The notes under the pieces were generated by a model that saw only the letters and a list, made by a program, of their open reading frames with translations, had not been told where the DNA came from and did not search any database. From Adiantum capillus-veneris (taxonomy: Eukaryota > Streptophyta > Polypodiopsida > Polypodiales > Pteridaceae): a stretch of DNA of 64,000 nucleotides. Where the stretch lies: contig CM043955.1 of the NCBI GenBank assembly GCA_014529385.2, positions 149,497,640 through 149,561,639 on the forward strand, given 5' to 3'. This document shows, piece after piece, positions 32,204-40,645 of this stretch (within the stretch, counting starts at the first letter, position 1; every line of letters starts with the position of its first letter). The translations under genes were made by a program, and so were the position numbers.

Positions 32204-32464
32204 CCAGCATAATTTAGACATTCTGTGCAAAGAGTGACATCATGGGAGCCAATACCATGGTGCAATGAGCCCATATATCAATTTTCAACCCATTTGGACA
32301 TCACTTGCTACCTGTTATGGACTTTCTACCCAATTTGTGACCTAAAGCCTGACTCAGCCCAAAAAATCCACTTTCTGATGTCCAAATCCATATCCAAGCA
32401 CATAGCCATGTTCCATAGGCCAAGGACTACCAGCATGTCCAGTATCACCCAATTCTCATAAAAA

Positions 32465-32488
32465 AGACATCCTACGCGTAGGATGTCT
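32465..32488. repeat. 24-bp palindrome, copy 8 (perfect)
   Basis: Identical to copy 1, 285 bp after copy 7 and about 160 bp before the gene start. Confidence 0.95.
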
Positions 32489-32648
32489 AAATAGAAATTT
32501 TTGGCCAGAATTACACTTTGAGCACATGCACAGTTTCAAGAGTTCCTTTTAAGCTTTATTTTCAATTTTCAAGTCATTTGGATAGATAGAACTCAGTTTC
32601 TCATAGGAAAAATACGCTAACTTCAGACTACTGAGTGCAACAGGATCT

Positions 32649-34635
32649 ATGGCAGCCGCGAAGTCACCGGCAAAGAAGAAAAGAATGATCATTAAGGATT
32701 ACCTAGAAGAAGTGGAGCCCTTCATCATACCATAAGGAACACTAAAGCCCACCAACACATGGATCCAAGAAGATCTGCTAGAGTCCAATGACCTAAAGAT
32801 CTACCAAGGAGTGTTCAAACACTGAAGGGAATGTGATCGAGCTACCAATGCTACCGCGGGAACTCAATGAGTTCGTAAGAAGCAAGATGGCCAGGTACTT
32901 GGAGAAGATTGATCTCCACAACTATTTTGAATCTGTACCTGCCGGAATTGACATAAAGAGAGTGTGGGAGTTTGTGACAACAACCATAAAAAAGAATGGC
33001 GTGGCCAAAGTTACAGATCTGCAAGGTAGGCCAGAAACATAAATAGTCATCACCGAGAAAGTTGTAGTAGATGCACTAGACCTCTCCAACAAGGGGGATA
33101 GTTTAACTAAAAGAAGAGATGATGTCAAGGTGTACACTGAGAAGAAAAGTAACTACACTTTTGAAGATATTGCCAACCCAAAAGTGGCAATCATGAGTCA
33201 GTTGTACAACCAATACTTCCATATGTGTACGAAGCGGCCACAAAAGTACAGAATGCTGCCAGGAGCAATTGCCACGACATTCACTTGGGCAATGATGAAG
33301 AGCACTCCAAAGCTAATCAATTATGCAGCATATATTCATGACAACCTAGTGAAGATGGGTAACAAGAAGCCCACATATATTGTGCTAGGAGAACTAATCA
33401 CTAAGGTGATTTATGGGGCATTGCACGCAAAAGGAAGATGGCCTTACCCCCCATCATAGAACGACTGGCTGAGGCTCAAAGAAGACAAGGAAGAGGAACC
33501 GCCCAAAGCACCAAGGGTTGCCACAAGATTGAAAAGACGGCTAGAGCCTGTTAATGCAAGGAGTCGAAGAGGAGTGTAAGCAACTCAGCAAGTCATTGAT
33601 AGATGCAGAGAGGGAAAGGGATAACCTGACCCTACAGCTGGCTGAGGAGTCCAAAGAAGTTGAAGCAATGCGAAACGCCAAAGAAAAGGCGGAGTTAGAT
33701 TAAGAAGCCGGCCAGGATGAGGTCCTTGAGCTCAAGGACCAGCTTAAAGTGAAAGATCAAACCATCCAGAGGCTACGGGCATCTCCTGCCAGAGTCAGAG
33801 CTACTAGCTCGACTCACATCACTACGGAAAGCCAAATTTATGAAGAACAGATGAAATAACTTCAAAACGAGCTGACTCTAGAGAAAAAGCAACGATTGAT
33901 GATGGAAAAAGGGTCAATTGTTATGCAAACACGAATGGAAGAAGAACAAAAATCCATGCAAGAGGAATTAGAAAGTATCAAAAGAAAGCTCGAGGAGGCG
34001 GAGAAGATAAACGCCGAGTTGAACGACCTCCTCATGAACATGGGAGAAGAAGCTGAAACAGAAAAACAGAAACTCCTAAAGTAGATTGAGGAGCTGAGAG
34101 GACAGCATGCTGGAGAGCAAGAAGGCACAGGGCCAGCGGCCGCTGAGGGCATAAATTTAGAAAATGTGGCAGATCCTGTGGACATACCTATGCAAGAGGA
34201 AATCCTAGTAGGATCCTCTCAAGAGCCACAAGATCTGACATAGGAAGAGGAAGTAAAGGTGCGTAAAGCAATAGAGGTGGAGATCAGAGAGACGACTAAG
34301 GAAGCCTTGGAATTGGAGCAAAGGGTTTTCAAATCCATGACCATCCAGAAGATTGACACCAACAACCTCAGGCACGAATGGCTTCAGCCCTCTCTCCCCC
34401 ATATCCTTTGCTAAAGTATGAAGCCGCCACCATCAATAAGAGGATTAGAGAAGAGCCGATAGTTCCACTCTACAACGCAGATATCTCCCAGCCAGAAGGG
34501 GCCAGGTTAATAGTTGACTCTCAGCCAAAATGGAGGAAGGCGTGGCTGCTTGGGCTGCTTATTCATCGTATGCTTCTGGTATATATACATACAAGATATG
34601 AATCACTGATCAAGATGCGCGAAACCATACGATGA
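32649..34635 (+). pseudogene. Coiled-coil protein of element I, decayed
   Basis: The ATG at 32649 opens MAAAKSPAKKKRMIIKDYL, like O's MTQIASPKASK, and the frame stops at TAA 32733-32735. Open pieces continue: 32833-33042 and 33130-33459 (N-terminal domain), and about 33555-34250 (long coiled coil, for example EEEQKSMQEELESIKRKLEE). The section 34410-34560 (LLKYEAA...QPKWRKAW) matches O's LICHEAI...HPKWRQKW. After WRKAW the sequence jumps to RYESLIKMRETI, skipping about 130 residues that O has at 37620-38110. So this gene has an internal deletion near 34570-34600 as well as many stops. No enzyme or zinc motif is seen. The family is not one I recognise. Confidence 0.65.
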
Positions 34636-34673
34636 AGAAGCAGCTCAACGGCCATGTTGGGGTCGACATGAGC

Positions 34674-34688
34674 AAGGAGGGGGGGGAA
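34674..34688 (+). other. Polypurine tract before LTR-2
   Basis: AAGGAGGGGGGGGAA runs directly into LTR-2. The same tract precedes LTR-3, in the shared context GTCGACATGAGC. Confidence 0.88.
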
Positions 34689-35606
34689 TGTTTGAAGCTG
34701 GACACACCCCACGGAAACTGACTACTCGGAAGATTATCATTTTTTGTAATTATTCATTTATTGAGGAAACCTGATTTTGCACCTTGTAAATATTGGAAAC
34801 CAGATTGTATCCCAGTTCTGGTAGTTAGATTGAGTAGTTGGTTAATTTGGAACTTTAGGGTTTGAGAATTGTAAGGTATATATACCACTTTTTGACCTTA
34901 ATGAAAGACCTTTTGTCATTTTTAAAACTAAGTTTTGAAGTTTGTGAGTGAGCGTATTGTGTACGAGAGAGAGTATGAGCTTCATCTTGATGCTACGTGT
35001 GCACCGGTGGTTGGAATCGAGTACGGAGAAGTGCAGCATGGTGCCCCCGACGAGAGCTACATGCCGAAACCTACATTGCGTGCGTACAGTCCGGTTTTGC
35101 GAGCTCCTTCTACGAGCTTCATCTGGTGATTCGGTGAGCATACATTGTCCGATTTTGCATTGCAGCATATCCACACGTTCACATTGAGTAGAGCTACACA
35201 TTAGGCACTTTAGATTTTGGAAACGAAGACCTGCAAATTTCGGCCAGACATCCTACATGATTTTGCACCGTGTGTTTTGGGTTGGGATTTTGGTTCATAG
35301 ACCTTAGGGAGAGCGACCTATTGGTGTTAGTAGGGTCTCCTTCAAGTTCTGTGGTGTTTCGAGATTGTTTGATGGGTGTTCGGCTCTAGAAAGCGTTGTA
35401 GGAAGTTTCCTCTTGCACTCTTGAAGGCTGTGACTTAGACATTGGGTAGAGACCTCTGTAGGAATTAGTAAGGAGTCGGTCGAGTGTAGGTTGACACCTT
35501 ATACTTGCTTCCACGCGCCTGCGGGTCGAGCTTCGTCCTTAGCTGGAAAATCTTGTTATGTGAGTTCTCGCTGTGCTGACGTCCGTCGCGGCGTATCCGT
35601 CCAACA
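34689..35606 (+). repeat. LTR-2 of element I (918 bp)
   Basis: The LTR starts TGTTTGAAGCTGGACACACC and ends CCGTCCAACA. It differs from LTR-1 and LTR-3 by lacking the GGCTTAATAGAAGTTT segment and by many substitutions (for example CTCTTGCACTC against CTCTTATGCACTC). So it comes from a different copy of the family. The palindrome half-site is at 35246. Confidence 0.9.
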
Positions 35607-35625
35607 TTGGCGCGGCTGCAGGGGA
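35607..35625 (+). other. Primer-site-like sequence after LTR-2
   Basis: TTGGCGCGGCTGCAGGGGA follows LTR-2 as the primer site follows LTR-1, with a changed middle. Confidence 0.6.
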
Positions 35626-35629
35626 ATAC

Positions 35630-36001
35630 ATGGTGAAAACCCTAACGGGAACCATCAAATTGTTCACTGGCTCACCTGACCTTACCTGCATCATGATGAA
35701 GAAAATGTGCAATACTCTTTTAGCAGTATTTGAGACATTCAAGCAAGGCCAGGTGACAAACATTATCTTCTTCTTCCAAGATACTTACAGATGTGCCTAT
35801 GATCTGTCTGGTCAGCCTTCCAAGGAGGTGATACATGCGTTGTATCAAAGGATAATGTTTCTGCCATCCTATCACCTCCAGGCTTTTGAAGAAGCGTTCT
35901 ACACCGGCTTCTTCACCATAAACAGTGATATTTTCGGCCCAACAATGATGAATCTACATGAAAGATATGAATCGCTGATCAAGATGCGCGAAACCATATG
36001 A
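35630..36001 (+). pseudogene. C-terminal fragment of the coiled-coil protein (between LTR-2 and LTR-3)
   Basis: About 123 codons are open, from an ATG at 35630. The sequence holds the part missing from the upstream copy. PSYHLQAFEEAFYTGFFTI parallels O's PSHYLQTFEEAFVTGFFSR, and the end, RYESLIKMRETI, repeats the end of the upstream copy. The 448-bp internal region therefore joins a primer site straight to the gene's 3' end, so it is a deletion derivative. The ATG may be fortuitous. Confidence 0.7.
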
Positions 36002-36042
36002 TGAAGAAGCAGCTCAACGGCCATGTCGGGGTCGACATGAGC

Positions 36043-36056
36043 AAGGAGGGGGGGAA
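36043..36056 (+). other. Polypurine tract before LTR-3
   Basis: AAGGAGGGGGGGAA lies directly before LTR-3. Confidence 0.88.
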
Positions 36057-36989
36057 TGTTAGAAGCTGGACACACCCCACGGAAACTGACTACTTGGAAG
36101 ATTATCAATTTTTGTAATTATTCATTTATTGAGGAAACCCGATTTTTCACCTTGTAAATATTGGGGCTTAATAGAAGTTTCCAGATTGTATCCCAGTTCT
36201 GGTAGTTAGATTGAGTAGTTGGTTAATTTGGAACTTTAGGGCTTGAGAATTGTAAGGTATATATACCACTTTTTGACCTTAATAAAAGACCTTTTGTCAT
36301 TTTTAAAAAGAAGTTTTGAAGTCTTTGAGTGAGCGTACTGTGTACGAGAGAGAGTGTGAGCTTCATCTTGACGCTACGCGTGCACCGTTGGTCGGAATCG
36401 AGTGCGGATAAGTGCAGCGTGTTGCCCCCGACGAGAGCTACGCGCCAATACCTACATTGTGTGTGTACGGTTCGGTTTTGTGAGCTTTTTCTACGAGCTT
36501 CATCTGGTGATTCGGTGAGCATACATTGTCCGATTTTGCATTGAAGCATATCCACGCATTCACATTGAGTAGAGCTACACATTAGGCACTTTAGATTTCG
36601 GAAACGAAGACCTGCAAATTTCGGCCAGACATCCTACGTGATTTTGCACCGGGTGTTTTGGGTTGGGATTTTGGTTCATAGACCTTAGGGAGAGCGACCT
36701 ATTGGTGTTAGTAGGGTCTCCTTCAGGTTCTGTGGTGTTTCGAGATTGTTTGATGGGTGTTCGGCTCTAGAAAGCGTTGTAGGAAGTTTCCTCTTATGCA
36801 CTCTTGAAGGCTGTGACTTAGACATTGGGTAGAGACCTTTGTAGGAATTAGTTAGGAGTCGGTCGAGTGTAGGTTGACACCTTATACTTGCTTCCACGCG
36901 CCTGTGGGTCGAGCTTCGTCCTTAGCTGAAAAATCTTGTTAGGTGAGTTCTCGCTATGGTGACGTCCGTCGCGGTGTATCCGTCCAACA
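36057..36989 (+). repeat. LTR-3 of element I (933 bp)
   Basis: The LTR starts TGTTAGAAGCTGGACACACC and ends CCGTCCAACA. It pairs with LTR-1 by shared indels and by the flanking GCTAG duplication. The palindrome half-site is at 36627-36638. Confidence 0.92.
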
Positions 36990-36994
36990 GCTAG
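36990..36994. repeat. Right target-site duplication of element I (GCTAG)
   Basis: Matches 12111-12115. The O reading frame resumes directly after it. Confidence 0.9.
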
Positions 36995-38202
36995 AGCAAG
37001 AGAAACTTTGAAGACAGCTGCTCTTATCGGGAATGATGGCCCAGATGACGGCCAACGAGCAAAAAGTGAAAGAGCTGGAGCAGCAACTCGCACAAGCAAG
37101 GGCCGAGTTAGAGACTCAGAAGCAGATCAGTGACACATTGATGAAAGAAAAAGAGGCATTGTGTTCTCAACCCCGAATCAGAATAGAGGAAGCCCAAGTG
37201 CAACCGCAACTACTGCCAGGACAAGAAGTGCCTAACTTGCCTGAAACATCACACCAAGGAGAACAAGAGCAAGGATCAGCAGAGGCAAATCTGGACATAA
37301 GAGATGATGTAACTCATACCATCAAGGACATGCCAGAGGGACCAGCAAAAGATTACATGATATACAAAAAGAAGATAATGGAGTCAGCAGCCCTGGCATT
37401 CTTATTGCCAGAAGAGCAGGTGGAGGGGTTTGGCCATGAGTACCTACCTTTTCCCTTGATATGCCACGAAGCAATCCTATGGAAGGAGAAGATGCGGCTG
37501 ACCCTGCCACGAAATAAAGACGCAGATTACGAAGGTGTAGCACTGACAACTGAAGAAGCTCAGGCTCTCATCGAAGATCACCCTAAATGGAGGCAGAAGT
37601 GGCTGGACAAGCGGCCACATGATCTAACCAACTACCACAATGCTCCTCAGCACATTCAAATAGATCCTTCTTTTTGCCCAGTCCCTAGAAGACGCACTTG
37701 GAATGAGTTTGCCACATGGAAAGGCTCGAGGCAACAGAAGCTGAACTACCCAATCCTGAGAGCGCAAAATCCTTCTACAGTAGCCTATGTAGTCAACACT
37801 CTGAATTTGACAATCACCTTGCTGCATGATGTCCTCGACGTGGCCTGTCAAGTGCTGGTAAAGATAGCCCAGATGATTGTCACCTGCATCCAGGTGTTCA
37901 AAGACACTGAAGGCAACGATCATCCGTGGAACCTGTTCCTGGAAGGGCATAGAGGGATCTGCTGGAATCTCCAAGATTCGCCGCCACGACATATTATAAT
38001 GGCAATGTACTCAAGACTAATGTACCTGCCTTCACATTATTTGCAGACATTTGAAGAGGCCTTCGTCACAGGTTTTTTCTCAAGGATCTTTCATCCTATG
38101 GCAAAGGACCTCAAGGCACGGTACGTAGCATACCAACACACATTAAGTGAAAATCATTTCAGACAGCATCAAGAAGCCTTGGAGGCTGTACTCCGCACGT
38201 GA
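36995..38202 (+). pseudogene. Coiled-coil protein of element O, C-terminal third
   Basis: This continues the frame of 10012-12115 in register. Apart from a TGA at 37009-37011 it is open for about 400 codons to TGA 38200-38202. It starts with coiled coil (EQKVKELEQQLAQARAELETQ) and passes through an acidic spacer. It ends in a C-terminal domain (HPKWRQKW, about 250 residues, then PSHYLQTFEEAFVTGFFSR) shared with element I. The protein as a whole would be roughly 1,100 residues with about three stops, so O decayed less than I. No enzyme motif is seen. Confidence 0.75.
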
Positions 38203-38282
38203 AGATTTTCAACAACACTTGCCTCCTTGGAGCCCCATCAACGACCAAAGCTCTGAACATGCATGAGGACGTGCAAGGATAA

Positions 38283-38295
38283 GGAAGGGGGGAGT
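38283..38295 (+). other. Polypurine tract of element O
   Basis: AGGAAGGGGGGAG lies directly before the 3' LTR, 80 bp after the coding frame ends. Confidence 0.85.
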
Positions 38296-39201
38296 GTTTG
38301 GCGGATGAAGCTGCGGTTTCCAGAGAAGGAGTCACATTTTTGTGGGAAACCCTTTTAAAATTCCTTTGTAAGAGAGCATATCTAAGCCGAGAACTTGTAA
38401 AAGAATTTATGATTATTTTTCTGGGAGCATTTGTATATTAGAGAGCCAGTTAGAAGTTTAGGAGCTTTTGGCCGGACAAGCCATTTGTAAAGACCTAAAC
38501 TATAAAGGTCAATTTTGTAAGTTTGATCATTATCTTTTTTATCAACAAACTGAGAAGACAGCGTACGTTTGAGAGCTTCTTCTTGCTCCAACTTGTAATC
38601 TTCGCTACTATTGCTACGGTAATCCGAATTCAGATTCGTTTATTGCATTGTGTTCCTCTTACTTTGCTCTTCCATTCAAGTGTAATCATTCAAGATTCGG
38701 TGTAGGTTTTCAACTACGAGTTTGAGACCTTAAATCGCTATTTTGAGTGCTTATATGCGTATTTTATGTTGTTTTGACCCTAGGAGAGGCTTTAGGGACC
38801 CTAAAACGACCCTTTAGGATCACTTGTTTGCTGTTTTTGCTTACTTTGGGACGAACGATTGCGATCTTTGCACCTCTCCAGAATGTTGTGACAGTGATAG
38901 GATATGCTCCTGATAGTCCCCTGTAGCTTCCCTTCAAGTTTCGTGCGAATCCGACATGATTTGCATGGTAAACGGGCGTGATGACTGTAGAGTTGTGTAG
39001 AAGGACATAGGCAGATTACTTGTCTTTAGTGTGTATGATTTGCTTGCAGAGTTAGTAGTTGCCTCTCATCGAGTTCACTTCATTAGGAATGACACCCTAG
39101 TGAGTTTCCATGCCTCATCCTGGTCGCTTCCCTTGTATTGATATTTTATGTTGATGCGTGAGAGCTATGCTATGGACGTCCGTCGCGGCGACCCGCAAAC
39201 A
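38296..39201 (+). repeat. 3' LTR of element O (906 bp)
   Basis: The LTR starts TGTTTGGCGGATGAAG and ends GACCCGCAAACA. A TATA-like TATAAAGG lies at 38501. Near the end it shares GACGTCCGTCGCGGCG with the element I LTRs. A decayed form of the O palindrome (CGATTGCGATC) lies at 38856-38866, followed by TTTGCACC, as in the I LTR. The right neighbour is a truncated C LTR. Confidence 0.8.
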
Positions 39202-39577
39202 ACATGCGATAATGAAGTCAACACCAGGCAAATATGAGGCTTATGGGACTGCCCAACGCCACCTATCGCTTGGTACTGACCTTGGAAAATGGGCGTCGGC
39301 CCAATAAACATCCATGAACATTACATTGTTTTGATTACAGGTATTGGGCTTGTCGGTCCAATAGGAAAAGGGTAAGAGTGATTGCCCATGAGAGGCGCAC
39401 TCTAACTGGAACATTCAAGGGTTAGTTTGCTAAGCATGGGTGCCCAACTGTGAACGAGCGAGCTCATATAAAAGTCACCTAAACGTGAAAATCACTCATT
39501 CTCTCATTTGTGCAATTGAAGAGTGCTCTTGCTCCACCTCCATCTTCTTCTTCATCTCCTTGTGTGTGTGTGTATAC

Positions 39578-39659
<82 letters not shown>

Positions 39660-39889
39660 GAGCATTACGATGGCACAACAACGGCAAAGCGGTTGAGCGT
39701 GGCACGGCGGTATATCCCTCTTCATCGCTGCGAGGAATCCTCCACGAAGACGAGCATAGGGCGATGAGTGACACACCCTTGCTCTCTTGAGCTTGCTAGA
39801 TTATTCTGGTTGTGTGCTTGCAGTCATTTGTGCCTCGTACATAGCGTACGGCAATTCCCTTGCATTAACAAGTGCAATAGACGCGCACA
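39202..39889 (+). repeat. 5' LTR of element C, truncated on the left
   Basis: The match to the 3' LTR begins at ACATGCGATAATGAAGTC and runs to the end, GACGCGCACA. TATAAAA is at 39467-39473. A (TG)n then (GA)n run (39561-39657) lies between the TATA box and the LTR end. The missing left part (about 340 bp by comparison with the 3' copy) should lie left of element O, outside the window. Confidence 0.85.
39580..39657. repeat. (GA)n microsatellite in C 5' LTR
   Basis: About 39 GA units, preceded by a short TG run. The 3' LTR has a much longer TG run and a shorter GA run at the same place. Confidence 0.97.
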
Positions 39890-39893
39890 TTTT

Positions 39894-39910
39894 TGGCGCC
39901 ATTGTCATGG
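39894..39910 (+). other. Primer binding site of element C
   Basis: TGGCGCCATTGTCATGG lies four bases after the LTR. It is a decayed tRNA-Asp-type site (TGGCGCCGTTG... in Athila/Tat). Confidence 0.7.
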
Positions 39911-40645
39911 AAATGCCCTGCACTAAGCTCAAATAGCACTCTATGCTGCTTTGTGGTGCATTAAAAAATGTAGGAAAGGTAGAGAAAGAAGGTGTGTGGT
40001 TTGTTGAGAAGGATTTGTGACCTTCGTTTTTGCTGCAATGTATTGTTTTTGTTAATAAGGTGTTGTAATGTACTGTGTTTTTTGTTCATAAGGTGTTAGA
40101 ATTAAGGTAGTAGATCTACAATGTTAGATCTGTAAGGTATACTAAGTAGATTTGTTAGTTAATTAGTTGTTGTAGTACTGTGTTAGTGTGTAACAGTAGC
40201 TCTGTTAGTTGCAAGTAGGTAGGTTAGGTGTGTGTGTGTGTACTCGTACGCGAGGCACGGCTGTGGCGACCTTATCCAAAATAAAAAATAAAAAATTTAA
40301 AGGTAGGACCAGGATCGGGAACATTCCACAGGCTCAAGCCCAAGACCACGGCCTCAATCACCCTTTAGAATTACTTATTTTAGCCTCAAACCTAAGTAAA
40401 AATTGACCCTTTTGAGAGGACCCACAGAGCTTCGAGTAACCGAATGCTATGCTGTAAAGCACACCATGACCCCCTGAGCGATACGCTTGTTTTGAGCTAT
40501 CACACGCTTTAATCCAAAAACCGATCGTAGAAAGACATCAAAAAACATAAAAAAAGAGTGAAGACGAGGTGCAAAATGCCCAAAAAATCAAGCGGTTAAC
40601 CTTTGAGGGCATTTACTGACGCTTGTAGGGTGCCTACTAAGGCAC
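39911..40645 (+). other. Leader of element C
   Basis: About 730 bp of AT-rich, non-coding sequence with a short TG run near 40230. Nothing further is recognised. Confidence 0.5.

Larger units (their letters stand above)
31031..32648 (+). other. Leader of element I, right part
   Basis: Non-coding sequence before the coiled-coil gene. Four perfect palindrome copies are spaced 285, 284 and 285 bp. Flanks share short words (TGAAATAGACATCC; CCATGTTCCATAGGCCAAGGA in two units) but are otherwise diverged, so this looks like an old tandem repeat in which only the palindrome stayed fixed. The boundary with the B LTR is not defined. Confidence 0.7.
12116..36989 (+). mobile_element. Element I: three-LTR, pol-less element nested in O
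   Basis: The element is bounded by LTR-1 and LTR-3 with target duplication GCTAG. Its own content is LTR-1, a primer site, a leader with eight copies of a 24-bp palindrome, a decayed coiled-coil gene, LTR-2, a short second internal region and LTR-3. A copia element and gypsy element B interrupt the leader. Without them the element would be roughly 8.5 kb. The insertion falls within a codon of O's reading frame, and the frame continues in register when element I and one GCTAG copy are set aside. That confirms the borders. Confidence 0.88.
8691..39201 (+). mobile_element. Element O: pol-less LTR element encoding a coiled-coil protein (5' end outside window)
   Basis: The visible parts are a leader with three copies of a GATCGCGATC-type palindrome, a coding frame of about 1,100 codons split by element I, a polypurine tract at 38283-38295 and a 906-bp 3' LTR. 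No protease, RT or integrase is present. Its 5' LTR should begin TGTTTGGCGGATGAAG and is not found in the window, so it should lie to the left. That implies element A sits inside O's leader, or that O is 5' truncated. The 3' LTR abuts a truncated C LTR, which suggests O inserted into C. Confidence 0.7.

Noticed and set aside
31344-32461. Open frames across the element I leader
   Set aside because: They run through the palindrome repeats, share no protein similarity with each other or with known families, and are best read as chance frames.
13598-32488. CRISPR-like array from regularly spaced repeats
   Set aside because: The setting is a plant retrotransposon, spacers are about 260 bp and there are no cas genes. 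The repeat is a full palindrome within an element leader.
39496-39776. Minus-strand frames of Ser-Leu repeats
   Set aside because: They are translations of the (GA)n microsatellite, not proteins.
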